Part shown: in pieces, positions 1-5,178 of the stretch
How positions within the stretch are numbered: the first letter of the stretch is position 1
Layout of the letters: every line of letters starts with the position of its first letter
Assembly: GCA_050304175.1 (NCBI GenBank)
Contig: JBNLDE010000252.1
Span: 1 to 6,359 of the forward strand
Source: JAIOIW01 sp050304175
GTDB lineage: Bacteria > Pseudomonadota > Alphaproteobacteria > Rhizobiales > Rhizobiaceae
Direction: 5' to 3'
DNA: 6,359 nt
Position numbers and translations under genes: made by a program
The notes under the pieces: model-generated
Databases searched by the model: none
What the model saw: the letters and a program-made list of their open reading frames with translations, nothing else
What the model was told of the DNA's origin: nothing

Positions 1-1
1 G

Positions 2-172
2 TGGACTTTCGCGCAGATTGCGGCCTGGACGCCGGCCGAGATCGCCTGGGTCGACGACACCCTGTCGTTCAAGGGCCGGATCGGGCGCGACGGCTGGATC
101 GAACAGGCGGCGGCGCTCGAGCGCGGCGGGCGCGAAGAGTATGTGAAGGTATTCGGCAAGGAGCCGAGGTAA
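2..172 (+). CDS. C-terminal part of a helix-hairpin-helix-like protein associated with complex I genes (5' end outside the window)
   Basis: The reading frame is open from the window's left edge and ends with TAA at 170-172, giving the last 56 residues of a protein. The visible sequence starts WTFAQIAAWT and continues through AEIAWVDD and FKGRIGRDGWIEQA. From memory this pattern matches the end of the helix-hairpin-helix (H3TH, 'flap endonuclease-like') domain. In alphaproteobacteria that domain occurs as a C-terminal extension of NuoE or as a separate small protein in the nuo cluster. It is not the tail of NuoF, which normally precedes nuoG. A stand-alone accessory gene between nuoF and nuoG is therefore the likeliest reading, comparable to the unidentified reading frames of the Paracoccus nqo cluster, but the start is not visible. 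The domain assignment is by recollection of sequence pattern and the function is unknown; a structural or assembly role for complex I is only inference. Confidence 0.62.
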   Translation, partial: WTFAQIAAWTPAEIAWVDDTLSFKGRIGRDGWIEQAAALERGGREEYVKVFGKEPR

Positions 173-179
173 CAGGTGA

Positions 180-205
180 CCGGGCGGATGCCGACATCCG
201 CCCGG
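180..205 (+). promoter_or_regulatory. Perfect 11-bp hairpin in the spacer before nuoG
   Basis: Bases 180-190 (CCGGGCGGATG) are the exact reverse complement of 195-205 (CATCCGCCCGG), with the 4-base loop CCGA between them. The hairpin begins 7 bases after the upstream stop codon and ends 42 bases before the nuoG start. The following bases (CTGTAGAATTCTGG) are not a run of T, so it is not a standard intrinsic terminator. It could stabilise a processed mRNA end, weaken transcription into nuoG, or simply be a spacer structure. The inverted repeat is seen directly; any role is inference. Confidence 0.55.
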
Positions 206-247
206 CTGTAGAATTCTGGCGGGCAAACCGCGGGGACGTGGAACAAG

Positions 248-2329
248 ATGGCCAAGTTAAAAGTCGACGGCAACGAGATTGAGGTACCGGACCACTACAC
301 GCTGCTGCAGGCGTGTGAGGAGGCCGGTGCCGAAGTGCCGCGTTTCTGTTTCCACGAGCGGTTGTCGATCGCCGGCAACTGCCGCATGTGCCTCGTCGAG
401 GTGAAGGGCGGCCCGCCCAAGCCGGCGGCGTCCTGCGCCATGGGCGTGCGCGACCTGCGCCCGGGCCCGAACGGCGAGGCGCCGGAGGTTTTCACCAACA
501 CGCCGATGGTCAAGAAGGCCCGCGAAGGCGTGATGGAGTTCCTGCTGATCAACCATCCGCTCGACTGCCCGATCTGCGACCAGGGTGGCGAATGCGACCT
601 GCAGGACCAGGCGATGGCGTTCGGCGTCGATGCCTCGCGCTACCATGAAAACAAGCGCGCGGTTGAGGACAAGTATATTGGCCCGCTGGTCAAGACGATC
701 ATGACGCGCTGCATCCACTGCACGCGTTGTGTCCGCTTCACCACGGAGGTGGCCGGCATTTCCGAACTCGGCCTGATCGGACGTGGCGAGGACGCCGAAA
801 TCACCACCTATCTGGAACAGGCGATGACGTCCGAACTGCAGGGTAACGTCATCGACCTTTGCCCGGTCGGGGCGCTGACCTCGCGCCCGTATGCCTTCCA
901 GGCGCGGCCGTGGGAACTGAACAAGACCGAGACCATCGACGTGATGGACGCCGTCGGCTCGGCGATCCGTGTCGACACGCGCGGCCGCGAAGTGATGCGC
1001 ATCATGCCGCGCGTCAACGAGCAGGTGAACGAGGAGTGGATCTCCGACAAGACCCGCTTCGTGTGGGACGGATTGCGCACCCAGCGCCTTGACCGGCCGT
1101 ATGTGAAGAAGCACGGCAAGTTGCAGGCCGCGACCTGGCAGGAGGCGTTCGACGCGATCAGGGGCGCGGTCGCCAAGACGTCCGGCGACAAGATCGGCGC
1201 AATCGCCGGCGACCTGGCGGGCGTCGAGGAGATGTACGCGCTCAAGGCGCTGATGACCTCGCTCGGCTCGGCCAATATCGATTGCCGCCAGGACGGCGCC
1301 GCGCTCGATCCGGCGGCGGGCCGCGCGACCTATGTGTTCAACCCGACGATCGAGGGCATCGAGGACGCCGACGCGCTGCTGATCATCGGCTCCAATCCGC
1401 GCTTCGAGGCCTCGGTGCTCAACGCGCGCATCCGCAAGCGCTGGCGCGCCGGCAATTTCCCGGTCGGCCTGGTCGGCGAGGCCGGAGAGCTCCGCTACGG
1501 ATATGAACTGCTTGGCGCCGGCACCGACACGCTGAAGGAACTGGCCGACGGCAAGGGCAAATTCCTGTCGGTCCTGAAGAAAGCCAAGAAGCCGATGATC
1601 CTTGTCGGCCAGGGCGCCCTGTCGCGTACCGATGGCGCGGCCGTGTTGTCCCATGCCGCGAAGATCGCCGGGGCGGTCAAGGCCGTGACGGGCGACTGGA
1701 ACGGGTTCGCCGTGCTCCATACCGCCGCGGCGCGTGTCGGCGGCCTCGATATCGGCTTCGTGCCGGGCGAGGGCGGCAAGGACGCCTCGGCGATGATGGG
1801 CGCGCTTGACGTGCTGTTCCTGCTCGGCGCCGACGAGTTGGCGATGGACAAGATCGGCGACGCCTTCGCCGTCTATGTCGGCACCCACGGCGATGCCGGC
1901 GCCCACCGCGCCGACGTCATCCTGCCGGCTGCCACGTACACCGAAAAATCGGCGACCTACGTCAACACCGAAGGCCGGGTTCAGATGACGACCCGCGCCG
2001 GGTTCGCACCGGGCGAAGCCAAGGAGGACTGGGCGATCCTGCGGGCGCTGTCCGACGTGCTCGGTCACAAGCTGCCGTTCGACTCGCTGCCGCAATTGCG
2101 CGAGGCGTTATACGAGGCGCATCCGCACCTTGCCCGAATCGACGAAATCGAGCAAAGCGACGGCGCGGCCGTTACCGCCCTTGCCGCCAGGGGGGGGCGG
2201 TTGAACAAGGCGGCGTTCAAACCCGCCATCGCCGATTTCTACCTGACCAATCCTGTCGCGCGGGCTTCGGCGGTCATGGCCGACTGTTCGGCGCTGGCGA
2301 AAAGCGGCTTCAAGCAGGCAGCGGAGTAA
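248..2329 (+). CDS. nuoG: NADH-quinone oxidoreductase subunit G (complex I 75-kDa-type iron-sulfur subunit)
   Basis: NuoG is the largest peripheral-arm subunit of complex I and passes electrons from the NADH-oxidising NuoE/NuoF module towards NuoI. This 693-residue protein has the expected layout. An N-terminal ferredoxin-like [2Fe-2S] domain (N1b) has ligands C34, C45, C48 and C63. A His-Cys3 [4Fe-4S] site (N5) has H103, C107, C110 and C116. A second [4Fe-4S] site (N4) has C155, C158, C161 and C205. A molybdopterin-oxidoreductase-like domain fills the rest, with GSNPR at 381-385, ADVILP at 555-560 and TEGRVQ at 574-579. The C-terminal segment FYLTNPVARAS (664-674) is typical of alphaproteobacterial forms. 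No Cys set for the additional N7 cluster of E. coli and Thermus is visible after C205. The ATG at 248 has GGAA 4 bases upstream and gives the normal N-terminus. Length is as expected for the mitochondrial-like type. nuoH starts 6 bases after the stop. Confidence 0.97.
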   Translation: MAKLKVDGNEIEVPDHYTLLQACEEAGAEVPRFCFHERLSIAGNCRMCLVEVKGGPPKPAASCAMGVRDLRPGPNGEAPEVFTNTPMVKKAREGVMEFLLINHPLDCPICDQGGECDLQDQAMAFGVDASRYHENKRAVEDKYIGPLVKTIMTRCIHCTRCVRFTTEVAGISELGLIGRGEDAEITTYLEQAMTSELQGNVIDLCPVGALTSRPYAFQARPWELNKTETIDVMDAVGSAIRVDTRGREVMRIMPRVNEQVNEEWISDKTRFVWDGLRTQRLDRPYVKKHGKLQAATWQEAFDAIRGAVAKTSGDKIGAIAGDLAGVEEMYALKALMTSLGSANIDCRQDGAALDPAAGRATYVFNPTIEGIEDADALLIIGSNPRFEASVLNARIRKRWRAGNFPVGLVGEAGELRYGYELLGAGTDTLKELADGKGKFLSVLKKAKKPMILVGQGALSRTDGAAVLSHAAKIAGAVKAVTGDWNGFAVLHTAAARVGGLDIGFVPGEGGKDASAMMGALDVLFLLGADELAMDKIGDAFAVYVGTHGDAGAHRADVILPAATYTEKSATYVNTEGRVQMTTRAGFAPGEAKEDWAILRALSDVLGHKLPFDSLPQLREALYEAHPHLARIDEIEQSDGAAVTALAARGGRLNKAAFKPAIADFYLTNPVARASAVMADCSALAKSGFKQAAE

Positions 2330-2335
2330 GGCCCG

Positions 2336-3382
2336 ATGGAAATGTTCTTCTACACATACATCTGGCCGGCCCTGATCATCCTGGGCCAGTCGCTGCTGCT
2401 GCTGGTCGCGCTGCTGATTTTCACGGCGTTCATCCTTTATGCCGACCGCAAGATCTGGGCCGCCGTGATGCTGCGGCGCGGTCCCAACGTGGTCGGTCCG
2501 TGGGGCCTGCTGCAGTCGTTTGCCGATTTCATCAAGTTCGCGGTCAAGGAACCGGTCGTGCCGGCGGGCGCCAACAAGGGCATTTTCCTGCTCGCACCGC
2601 TGGTTTCGGCCGTGCTCGCCTTCGCCGCCTGGGCGGTGATTCCGCTCAACGCGGGCTGGGCCGTCGCCTCGATCAATGTCGGCATCCTTTACGTCTTCGC
2701 GATTTCCTCGCTCGAGGTGTACGGCGTGATCATGGGCGGTTGGGCATCCAACTCGAAATACCCGTTCCTGGGCGCGCTGCGTTCGGCCGCGCAGATGGTT
2801 TCCTACGAGGTGTCCATCGGATTCGTGATCGTGACCGTGCTGCTGTGCGTCGGATCGCTCAACCTGTCGGACATCGTACTGGCGCAGAAGGACGGGCTGG
2901 GCACGCATCTGGGCCTGCCGAACTCGCTGCTCGACTGGCACTGGCTGTCGCTGTTGCCGATGTTCGTCATCTTCTTCATCTCGGCGCTTGCCGAGACCAA
3001 CCGTCCGCCGTTCGATCTTGTTGAGGCGGAGTCGGAACTCGTCGCCGGCCACATGATCGAGTATTCCTCGACACCCTACCTGTTGTACATGCTCGGCGAA
3101 TACATCGCGATCCTGCTGATGTGTGCCCTGACGACCATCCTGTTCCTCGGCGGCTGGCTGCCGCCGCTCGACATGGCGCCGTTCACCTGGGTCCCGGGCG
3201 TAATGTGGTTCGTGCTCAAGGTGTGCATGGTGTTCTTCATGTTCGCGATGGTGAAGACGTTCGTTCCGCGCTACCGCTACGATCAGCTGATGCGTCTGGG
3301 CTGGAAGGTGTTCCTGCCGATCTCGCTGTTCATGGTCGTGGCGACCGCGGCGTTCCTGAAATTCACGGGATTGGTGGCATAA
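2336..3382 (+). CDS. nuoH: NADH-quinone oxidoreductase subunit H (complex I ND1-type membrane subunit)
   Basis: NuoH is the membrane subunit at the junction of the two arms. It forms much of the quinone-binding chamber and the entry to the proton-transfer path. The 348-residue product is hydrophobic throughout, consistent with the family's eight or so membrane helices. Family signatures are clear: ADRKIWAAVMLRRGPNVVGP (36-55), KEPVVPAGANKG (71-82), GGWASNSKYPFLGALR (134-149) and the acidic cytoplasmic loop ALAETNRPPFDLVEAESEL (217-235) followed by GHMIEYSS (238-245). Acidic residues E220, D227, E230, E232, E234 and E242 correspond to the charged loop facing the quinone cavity. The ATG at 2336 is preceded by GGAG at 2323-2326, which overlaps the end of nuoG, so the two are probably translationally coupled. 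The residue after the G of the GxxxEYS element is His (H239), where I remember Phe or Tyr in most homologues; otherwise it is an ordinary full-length NuoH. Confidence 0.97.
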   Translation: MEMFFYTYIWPALIILGQSLLLLVALLIFTAFILYADRKIWAAVMLRRGPNVVGPWGLLQSFADFIKFAVKEPVVPAGANKGIFLLAPLVSAVLAFAAWAVIPLNAGWAVASINVGILYVFAISSLEVYGVIMGGWASNSKYPFLGALRSAAQMVSYEVSIGFVIVTVLLCVGSLNLSDIVLAQKDGLGTHLGLPNSLLDWHWLSLLPMFVIFFISALAETNRPPFDLVEAESELVAGHMIEYSSTPYLLYMLGEYIAILLMCALTTILFLGGWLPPLDMAPFTWVPGVMWFVLKVCMVFFMFAMVKTFVPRYRYDQLMRLGWKVFLPISLFMVVATAAFLKFTGLVA

Positions 3383-3383
3383 C

Positions 3384-3575
3384 ATGAGCTCGGCGCTGAT
3401 CGGATCTTTGGTGGGAGTGGCCGTCGCGGTGATCGATTTCGCCGCGTTGTCGGTGCTGGCGCGCCGGGTCGATCTCGACGATACAAAAAAAGCACTGCGG
3501 ATAACCGGTCTGGTCCAGTTCGTGCTGCTGCCCGTCGTCGGCTGGTTTGCCGCACCCTACGTGATTGGAGAGTAA
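3384..3575 (+). CDS. Small two-helix membrane protein of unknown function between nuoH and nuoI
   Basis: I do not recognise a named family. The 63-residue product has two hydrophobic stretches, about residues 4-26 and 38-61. They are separated by a short charged loop (R27, R28, D30, D32, D33, K35, K36). The positive-inside rule suggests a hairpin with the loop in the cytoplasm and both ends outside. D18 lies within the first helix and P50 within the second. The gene fits exactly into the operon: its ATG begins one base after the nuoH stop, and its TAA ends two bases before the nuoI start, with the nuoI ribosome binding site inside its last codons. Codon use matches its neighbours. Alphaproteobacterial complex I clusters, such as Paracoccus, are known to carry extra unidentified reading frames, so an accessory subunit or assembly factor of the membrane arm is a reasonable inference, unproven. 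The alternative that it is a non-coding spacer is unlikely given the fit. Confidence 0.78.
   Translation: MSSALIGSLVGVAVAVIDFAALSVLARRVDLDDTKKALRITGLVQFVLLPVVGWFAAPYVIGE
3567..3572 (+). promoter_or_regulatory. Strong Shine-Dalgarno for nuoI inside the preceding gene
   Basis: GGAGAG lies 5 bases before the ATG at 3578, overlapping the last sense codons and stop of the small membrane protein gene. It is the best ribosome binding site in the window. It fixes the nuoI start and suggests that translation of the two genes is coupled. Confidence 0.7.
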
Positions 3576-3577
3576 CG

Positions 3578-4069
3578 ATGGCAGTTCTGGCACAGGCCGC
3601 GAAATCGCTGCTGCTGAAAGAGTTTATCGGCGCCTTCGTGCTGACCATGCGGCAGTTCTTCGCGCCCAAATACACGCTCAACTATCCGCACGAAAAAGGC
3701 ATGGTGAGCGCGCGTTTCCGCGGCGAGCACGCGTTGCGCCGCTACCCCAACGGGGAAGAGCGCTGCATCGCCTGCAAGCTGTGCGAGGCGATCTGTCCGG
3801 CGCAGGCGATCACCATCGAGGCTGGCCCGCGGCGCAATGACGGCACGCGGCGCACCGTGCGCTACGACATCGACATGGTGAAGTGCATCTATTGCGGCTT
3901 TTGCCAGGAAGCCTGCCCGGTCGATGCCATCGTCGAGGGGCCGAATTTCGAGTTCGCGACGGAAACGCGTGAAGAGCTCTACTACGACAAGGAAAAACTG
4001 CTGGCCAATGGCGATCGCTGGGAACGCGAGATCGCGGCCAACATTTCGATGGATGCGCCCTACAGGTAG
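3578..4069 (+). CDS. nuoI: NADH-quinone oxidoreductase subunit I (complex I TYKY-type 2x[4Fe-4S] subunit)
   Basis: NuoI holds clusters N6a and N6b, which carry electrons from NuoG towards the terminal cluster N2 in NuoB beside the quinone site. The 163-residue protein has two ferredoxin CxxCxxCxxxC motifs: C63, C66, C69, C73 and C103, C106, C109, C113. In the usual crossed pattern C63/C66/C69/C113 bind one cluster and C103/C106/C109/C73 the other. The N-terminal amphipathic region (about 1-35) that contacts the membrane arm is followed by the hallmark FRGEHALRRYPNGEERCIAC (47-66). After the clusters comes VEGPNFEFATETREELYYDK (119-138), and the C-terminus ends in DAPYR. All of these are characteristic of alphaproteobacterial and mitochondrial homologues. 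Length matches the family. It is the last gene of the tight nuoG-nuoI block, and a 169-bp gap follows. Confidence 0.98.
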   Translation: MAVLAQAAKSLLLKEFIGAFVLTMRQFFAPKYTLNYPHEKGMVSARFRGEHALRRYPNGEERCIACKLCEAICPAQAITIEAGPRRNDGTRRTVRYDIDMVKCIYCGFCQEACPVDAIVEGPNFEFATETREELYYDKEKLLANGDRWEREIAANISMDAPYR

Positions 4070-4083
4070 GGCGTGCGGAACAA

Positions 4084-4103
4084 CCGGGGGCGCAAGCCGC
4101 CGG
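4084..4103 (+). promoter_or_regulatory. Short hairpin with GCAA loop after nuoI
   Basis: CCGG at 4084-4087 pairs with 4100-4103, and GGC at 4089-4091 pairs with GCC at 4096-4098. A single G-G mismatch lies between the two stem parts and GCAA (4092-4095) forms the loop, a GNRA-type tetraloop. It starts 15 bases after the nuoI stop. No T tract follows, so it is not a classical terminator; protection of the 3' end of the nuoI message is one possible role. The structure is predicted by eye only. Confidence 0.35.
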
Positions 4104-4123
4104 CGAAACGAACAATCGGGCGT

Positions 4124-4129
4124 TTGACG
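4124..4129 (+). promoter_or_regulatory. Weak -35-like hexamer in the nuoI-nuoJ spacer
   Basis: TTGACG matches five of six positions of the TTGACA consensus. The best downstream -10-like hexamer, TCTAAA at 4151-4156, is 21 bases away. That is longer than the usual 16 to 18, and nothing better lies at the right spacing. An internal promoter for nuoJKL is possible but poorly supported. Confidence 0.15.
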
Positions 4130-4198
4130 GTCTTACAGCCGCGAAAACGCTCTAAACGACACGCAGGCCGGCGAGGGGATTTTTCCGGGGACCGGCCG

Positions 4199-4214
4199 GG
4201 CAGGGCAACCTGCC
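4199..4214 (+). promoter_or_regulatory. Perfect 6-bp hairpin with GCAA loop upstream of nuoJ
   Basis: GGCAGG (4199-4204) is the exact reverse complement of CCTGCC (4209-4214), with GCAA (4205-4208) as the loop. The hairpin ends 24 bases before the nuoJ start and leaves the ribosome binding site at 4229-4233 free. It may stabilise the 5' part of a nuoJ-containing transcript or have no role; the pairing is seen, the role is inference. Confidence 0.4.
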
Positions 4215-4238
4215 GACAATTGAAGATCGGGGGCAGTC

Positions 4239-4859
4239 ATGCTCACAGGACTGGCAGCGGCGTTTTTCTATCTCTTCGCCTTCATAGCGGTGGCGTCGGC
4301 CCTGATGGTGATCGGGTCACGCAACCCGGTGCATTCGGTGCTGTTTCTCATCCTGACCTTCATCAACGCCGCGGCGCTGTTCCTGCTGACGGGAGCGGAG
4401 TTCCTGGCGATGATCCTGCTCATCGTCTATGTCGGCGCGGTCGCGGTGCTGTTCCTGTTCGTCGTCATGATGCTGGACGTCGATTTCGCCGAAATGAAGA
4501 AGGGCGCGCTCCATTACGCGCCGATTGGCGCGCTGGTCGGGATCATCTTCCTGGGCGAACTTGTCGTGGTGCTGGGCGGCTATTCCTTCGCGCCGGACCT
4601 TGCCGGCAGTGTGGCATTGCCGACACCCGATATCGCGGTACGCCATAACACGGCGGCGCTCGGCGACATCCTGTACACCGACTACATCTACTACTTCCAG
4701 ATCGCGGGCGTCGTGCTGCTGGTGGCGATGATCGGCGCGATCGTACTGACCCTGCATCACAAGGAAAACGTGAAGCGGCAGAGCATCGCCACGCAGGTCG
4801 GGCGCGATCCCGCGACCGCGATCGAGATCAAGAAAGTCGAGACGGGCAAGGGCATCTGA
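4239..4859 (+). CDS. nuoJ: NADH-quinone oxidoreductase subunit J (complex I ND6-type membrane subunit)
   Basis: NuoJ is a membrane-arm subunit near the quinone end of the arm. Its third helix changes shape during the catalytic cycle and helps link quinone chemistry to proton pumping. The 206-residue protein shows about five hydrophobic helices. The family signature around helix 3 is GAEFLAMILLIVYVGAVAVL (52-71), continuing into LFVVMMLD, with the conserved E54, Y64 and G66. The late signature LYTDYIYYFQIAGVVLLVAM (145-164) precedes the last helix. A charged cytoplasmic tail of about 30 residues (from 174) makes it longer than E. coli NuoJ, which is usual in alphaproteobacteria as I remember them. 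The ATG at 4239 has GGGGG 5 bases upstream. The gene follows a long spacer but is only 3 bases from nuoK. Confidence 0.96.
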   Translation: MLTGLAAAFFYLFAFIAVASALMVIGSRNPVHSVLFLILTFINAAALFLLTGAEFLAMILLIVYVGAVAVLFLFVVMMLDVDFAEMKKGALHYAPIGALVGIIFLGELVVVLGGYSFAPDLAGSVALPTPDIAVRHNTAALGDILYTDYIYYFQIAGVVLLVAMIGAIVLTLHHKENVKRQSIATQVGRDPATAIEIKKVETGKGI

Positions 4860-4862
4860 AAA

Positions 4863-5171
4863 ATGAATGTAGGCATCTCCCACTACCTGACACTCTCGGC
4901 GATCCTGTTCACGATCGGGGTGTTCGGCATCTTCCTCAACCGCAAGAACGTCATCACCATCCTAATGTCGGTCGAGCTGATCCTGCTCTCGGTCAATATC
5001 AATTTCGTCGCCTTTTCCGCAGCGCTCGGCGATCTGGTCGGCCAGGTGTTCGCCCTGTTCGTGTTGACGGTCGCCGCAGCCGAAGCCGCGATAGGCCTCG
5101 CAATTCTGGTCGTCTTCTTCCGCAACCGCGGCTCGATCGCGGTTGAAGACGTCAACATGATGAAGGGCTGA
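4863..5171 (+). CDS. nuoK: NADH-quinone oxidoreductase subunit K (complex I ND4L-type membrane subunit)
   Basis: NuoK is a three-helix membrane subunit that carries part of the central chain of charged residues used for proton transfer between the quinone end and the antiporter-like subunits. The product has 102 residues. The two membrane-embedded glutamates of the family are present: E38 in MSVELILLSVNINFVAFS and E74 in TVAAAEAAIGLAI, corresponding to E36 and E72 of the E. coli protein. The C-terminus FFRNRGSIAVEDVNMMKG (85-102) is typical. The start at 4863 gives the normal N-terminus (SHYLT at 6-10). The nearest Shine-Dalgarno-like sequence, AAGGG at 4848-4852, is 10 bases away and within the end of nuoJ, suggesting translational coupling. 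Confidence 0.98.
   Translation: MNVGISHYLTLSAILFTIGVFGIFLNRKNVITILMSVELILLSVNINFVAFSAALGDLVGQVFALFVLTVAAAEAAIGLAILVVFFRNRGSIAVEDVNMMKG
5163..5167 (+). promoter_or_regulatory. Distant Shine-Dalgarno-like site for nuoL
   Basis: AAGGG within the last codons of nuoK lies 11 bases before the nuoL ATG at 5179. The spacing is long, and no better purine stretch is closer. Because nuoK ends only 7 bases before nuoL, re-initiation by ribosomes finishing nuoK is a likely way to start. Confidence 0.4.
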
Positions 5172-5178
5172 CCGCGCC

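Larger units (their letters stand above)
4070..4238 (+). other. Gene-free spacer between nuoI and nuoJ with potential RNA structure
   Basis: This 169-bp spacer is by far the longest in the nuoG-nuoL run. It has no ATG on the + strand, and the reading frames crossing it are continuations of frames shadowing nuoI or nuoJ, so I see no gene. It holds two short inverted repeats with GCAA loops (4084-4103 and 4199-4214), a 6-bp GGCCGG/CCGGCC pair (4166-4171 with 4192-4197), and a TTGACG hexamer at 4124-4129. The nuoJ ribosome binding site, GGGGG at 4229-4233, is at its right end. The spacer could separate two transcript or stability segments of the operon, or be the remains of a lost small reading frame; neither is shown. 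Confidence 0.6.

Noticed and set aside
180..217. Intrinsic terminator between the upstream gene and nuoG
   Set aside because: The stem is good but is followed by CTGTAGAATTCTGG rather than a T tract. Complete termination inside an operon encoding one enzyme would also make little sense.
1..282. Open + strand frame from the left edge running into nuoG
   Set aside because: It overlaps the nuoG start and has no recognisable pattern. The alternative frame ending at 172 has a recognisable domain-like sequence and normal spacing to nuoG.
257..2095. Long open frame of 612 codons on the - strand opposite nuoG
   Set aside because: It lies antisense to an unmistakable nuoG. Its translation is low-complexity and rich in R, D, H and A, as expected when a GC-rich gene is read backwards, and it shows no domain.
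2108..3385. Open frame of 425 codons on the - strand opposite nuoH and the end of nuoG
   Set aside because: The translation is dominated by R, H, Q, E and D, the mirror image of a hydrophobic membrane protein gene, and it covers the whole of nuoH without its own family signature.
4073..4648. Open + strand frame starting at a GTG in the nuoI-nuoJ spacer
   Set aside because: It overlaps nuoJ in another frame for about 400 bases, has an arginine- and glycine-rich product without motifs, and has no convincing ribosome binding site.
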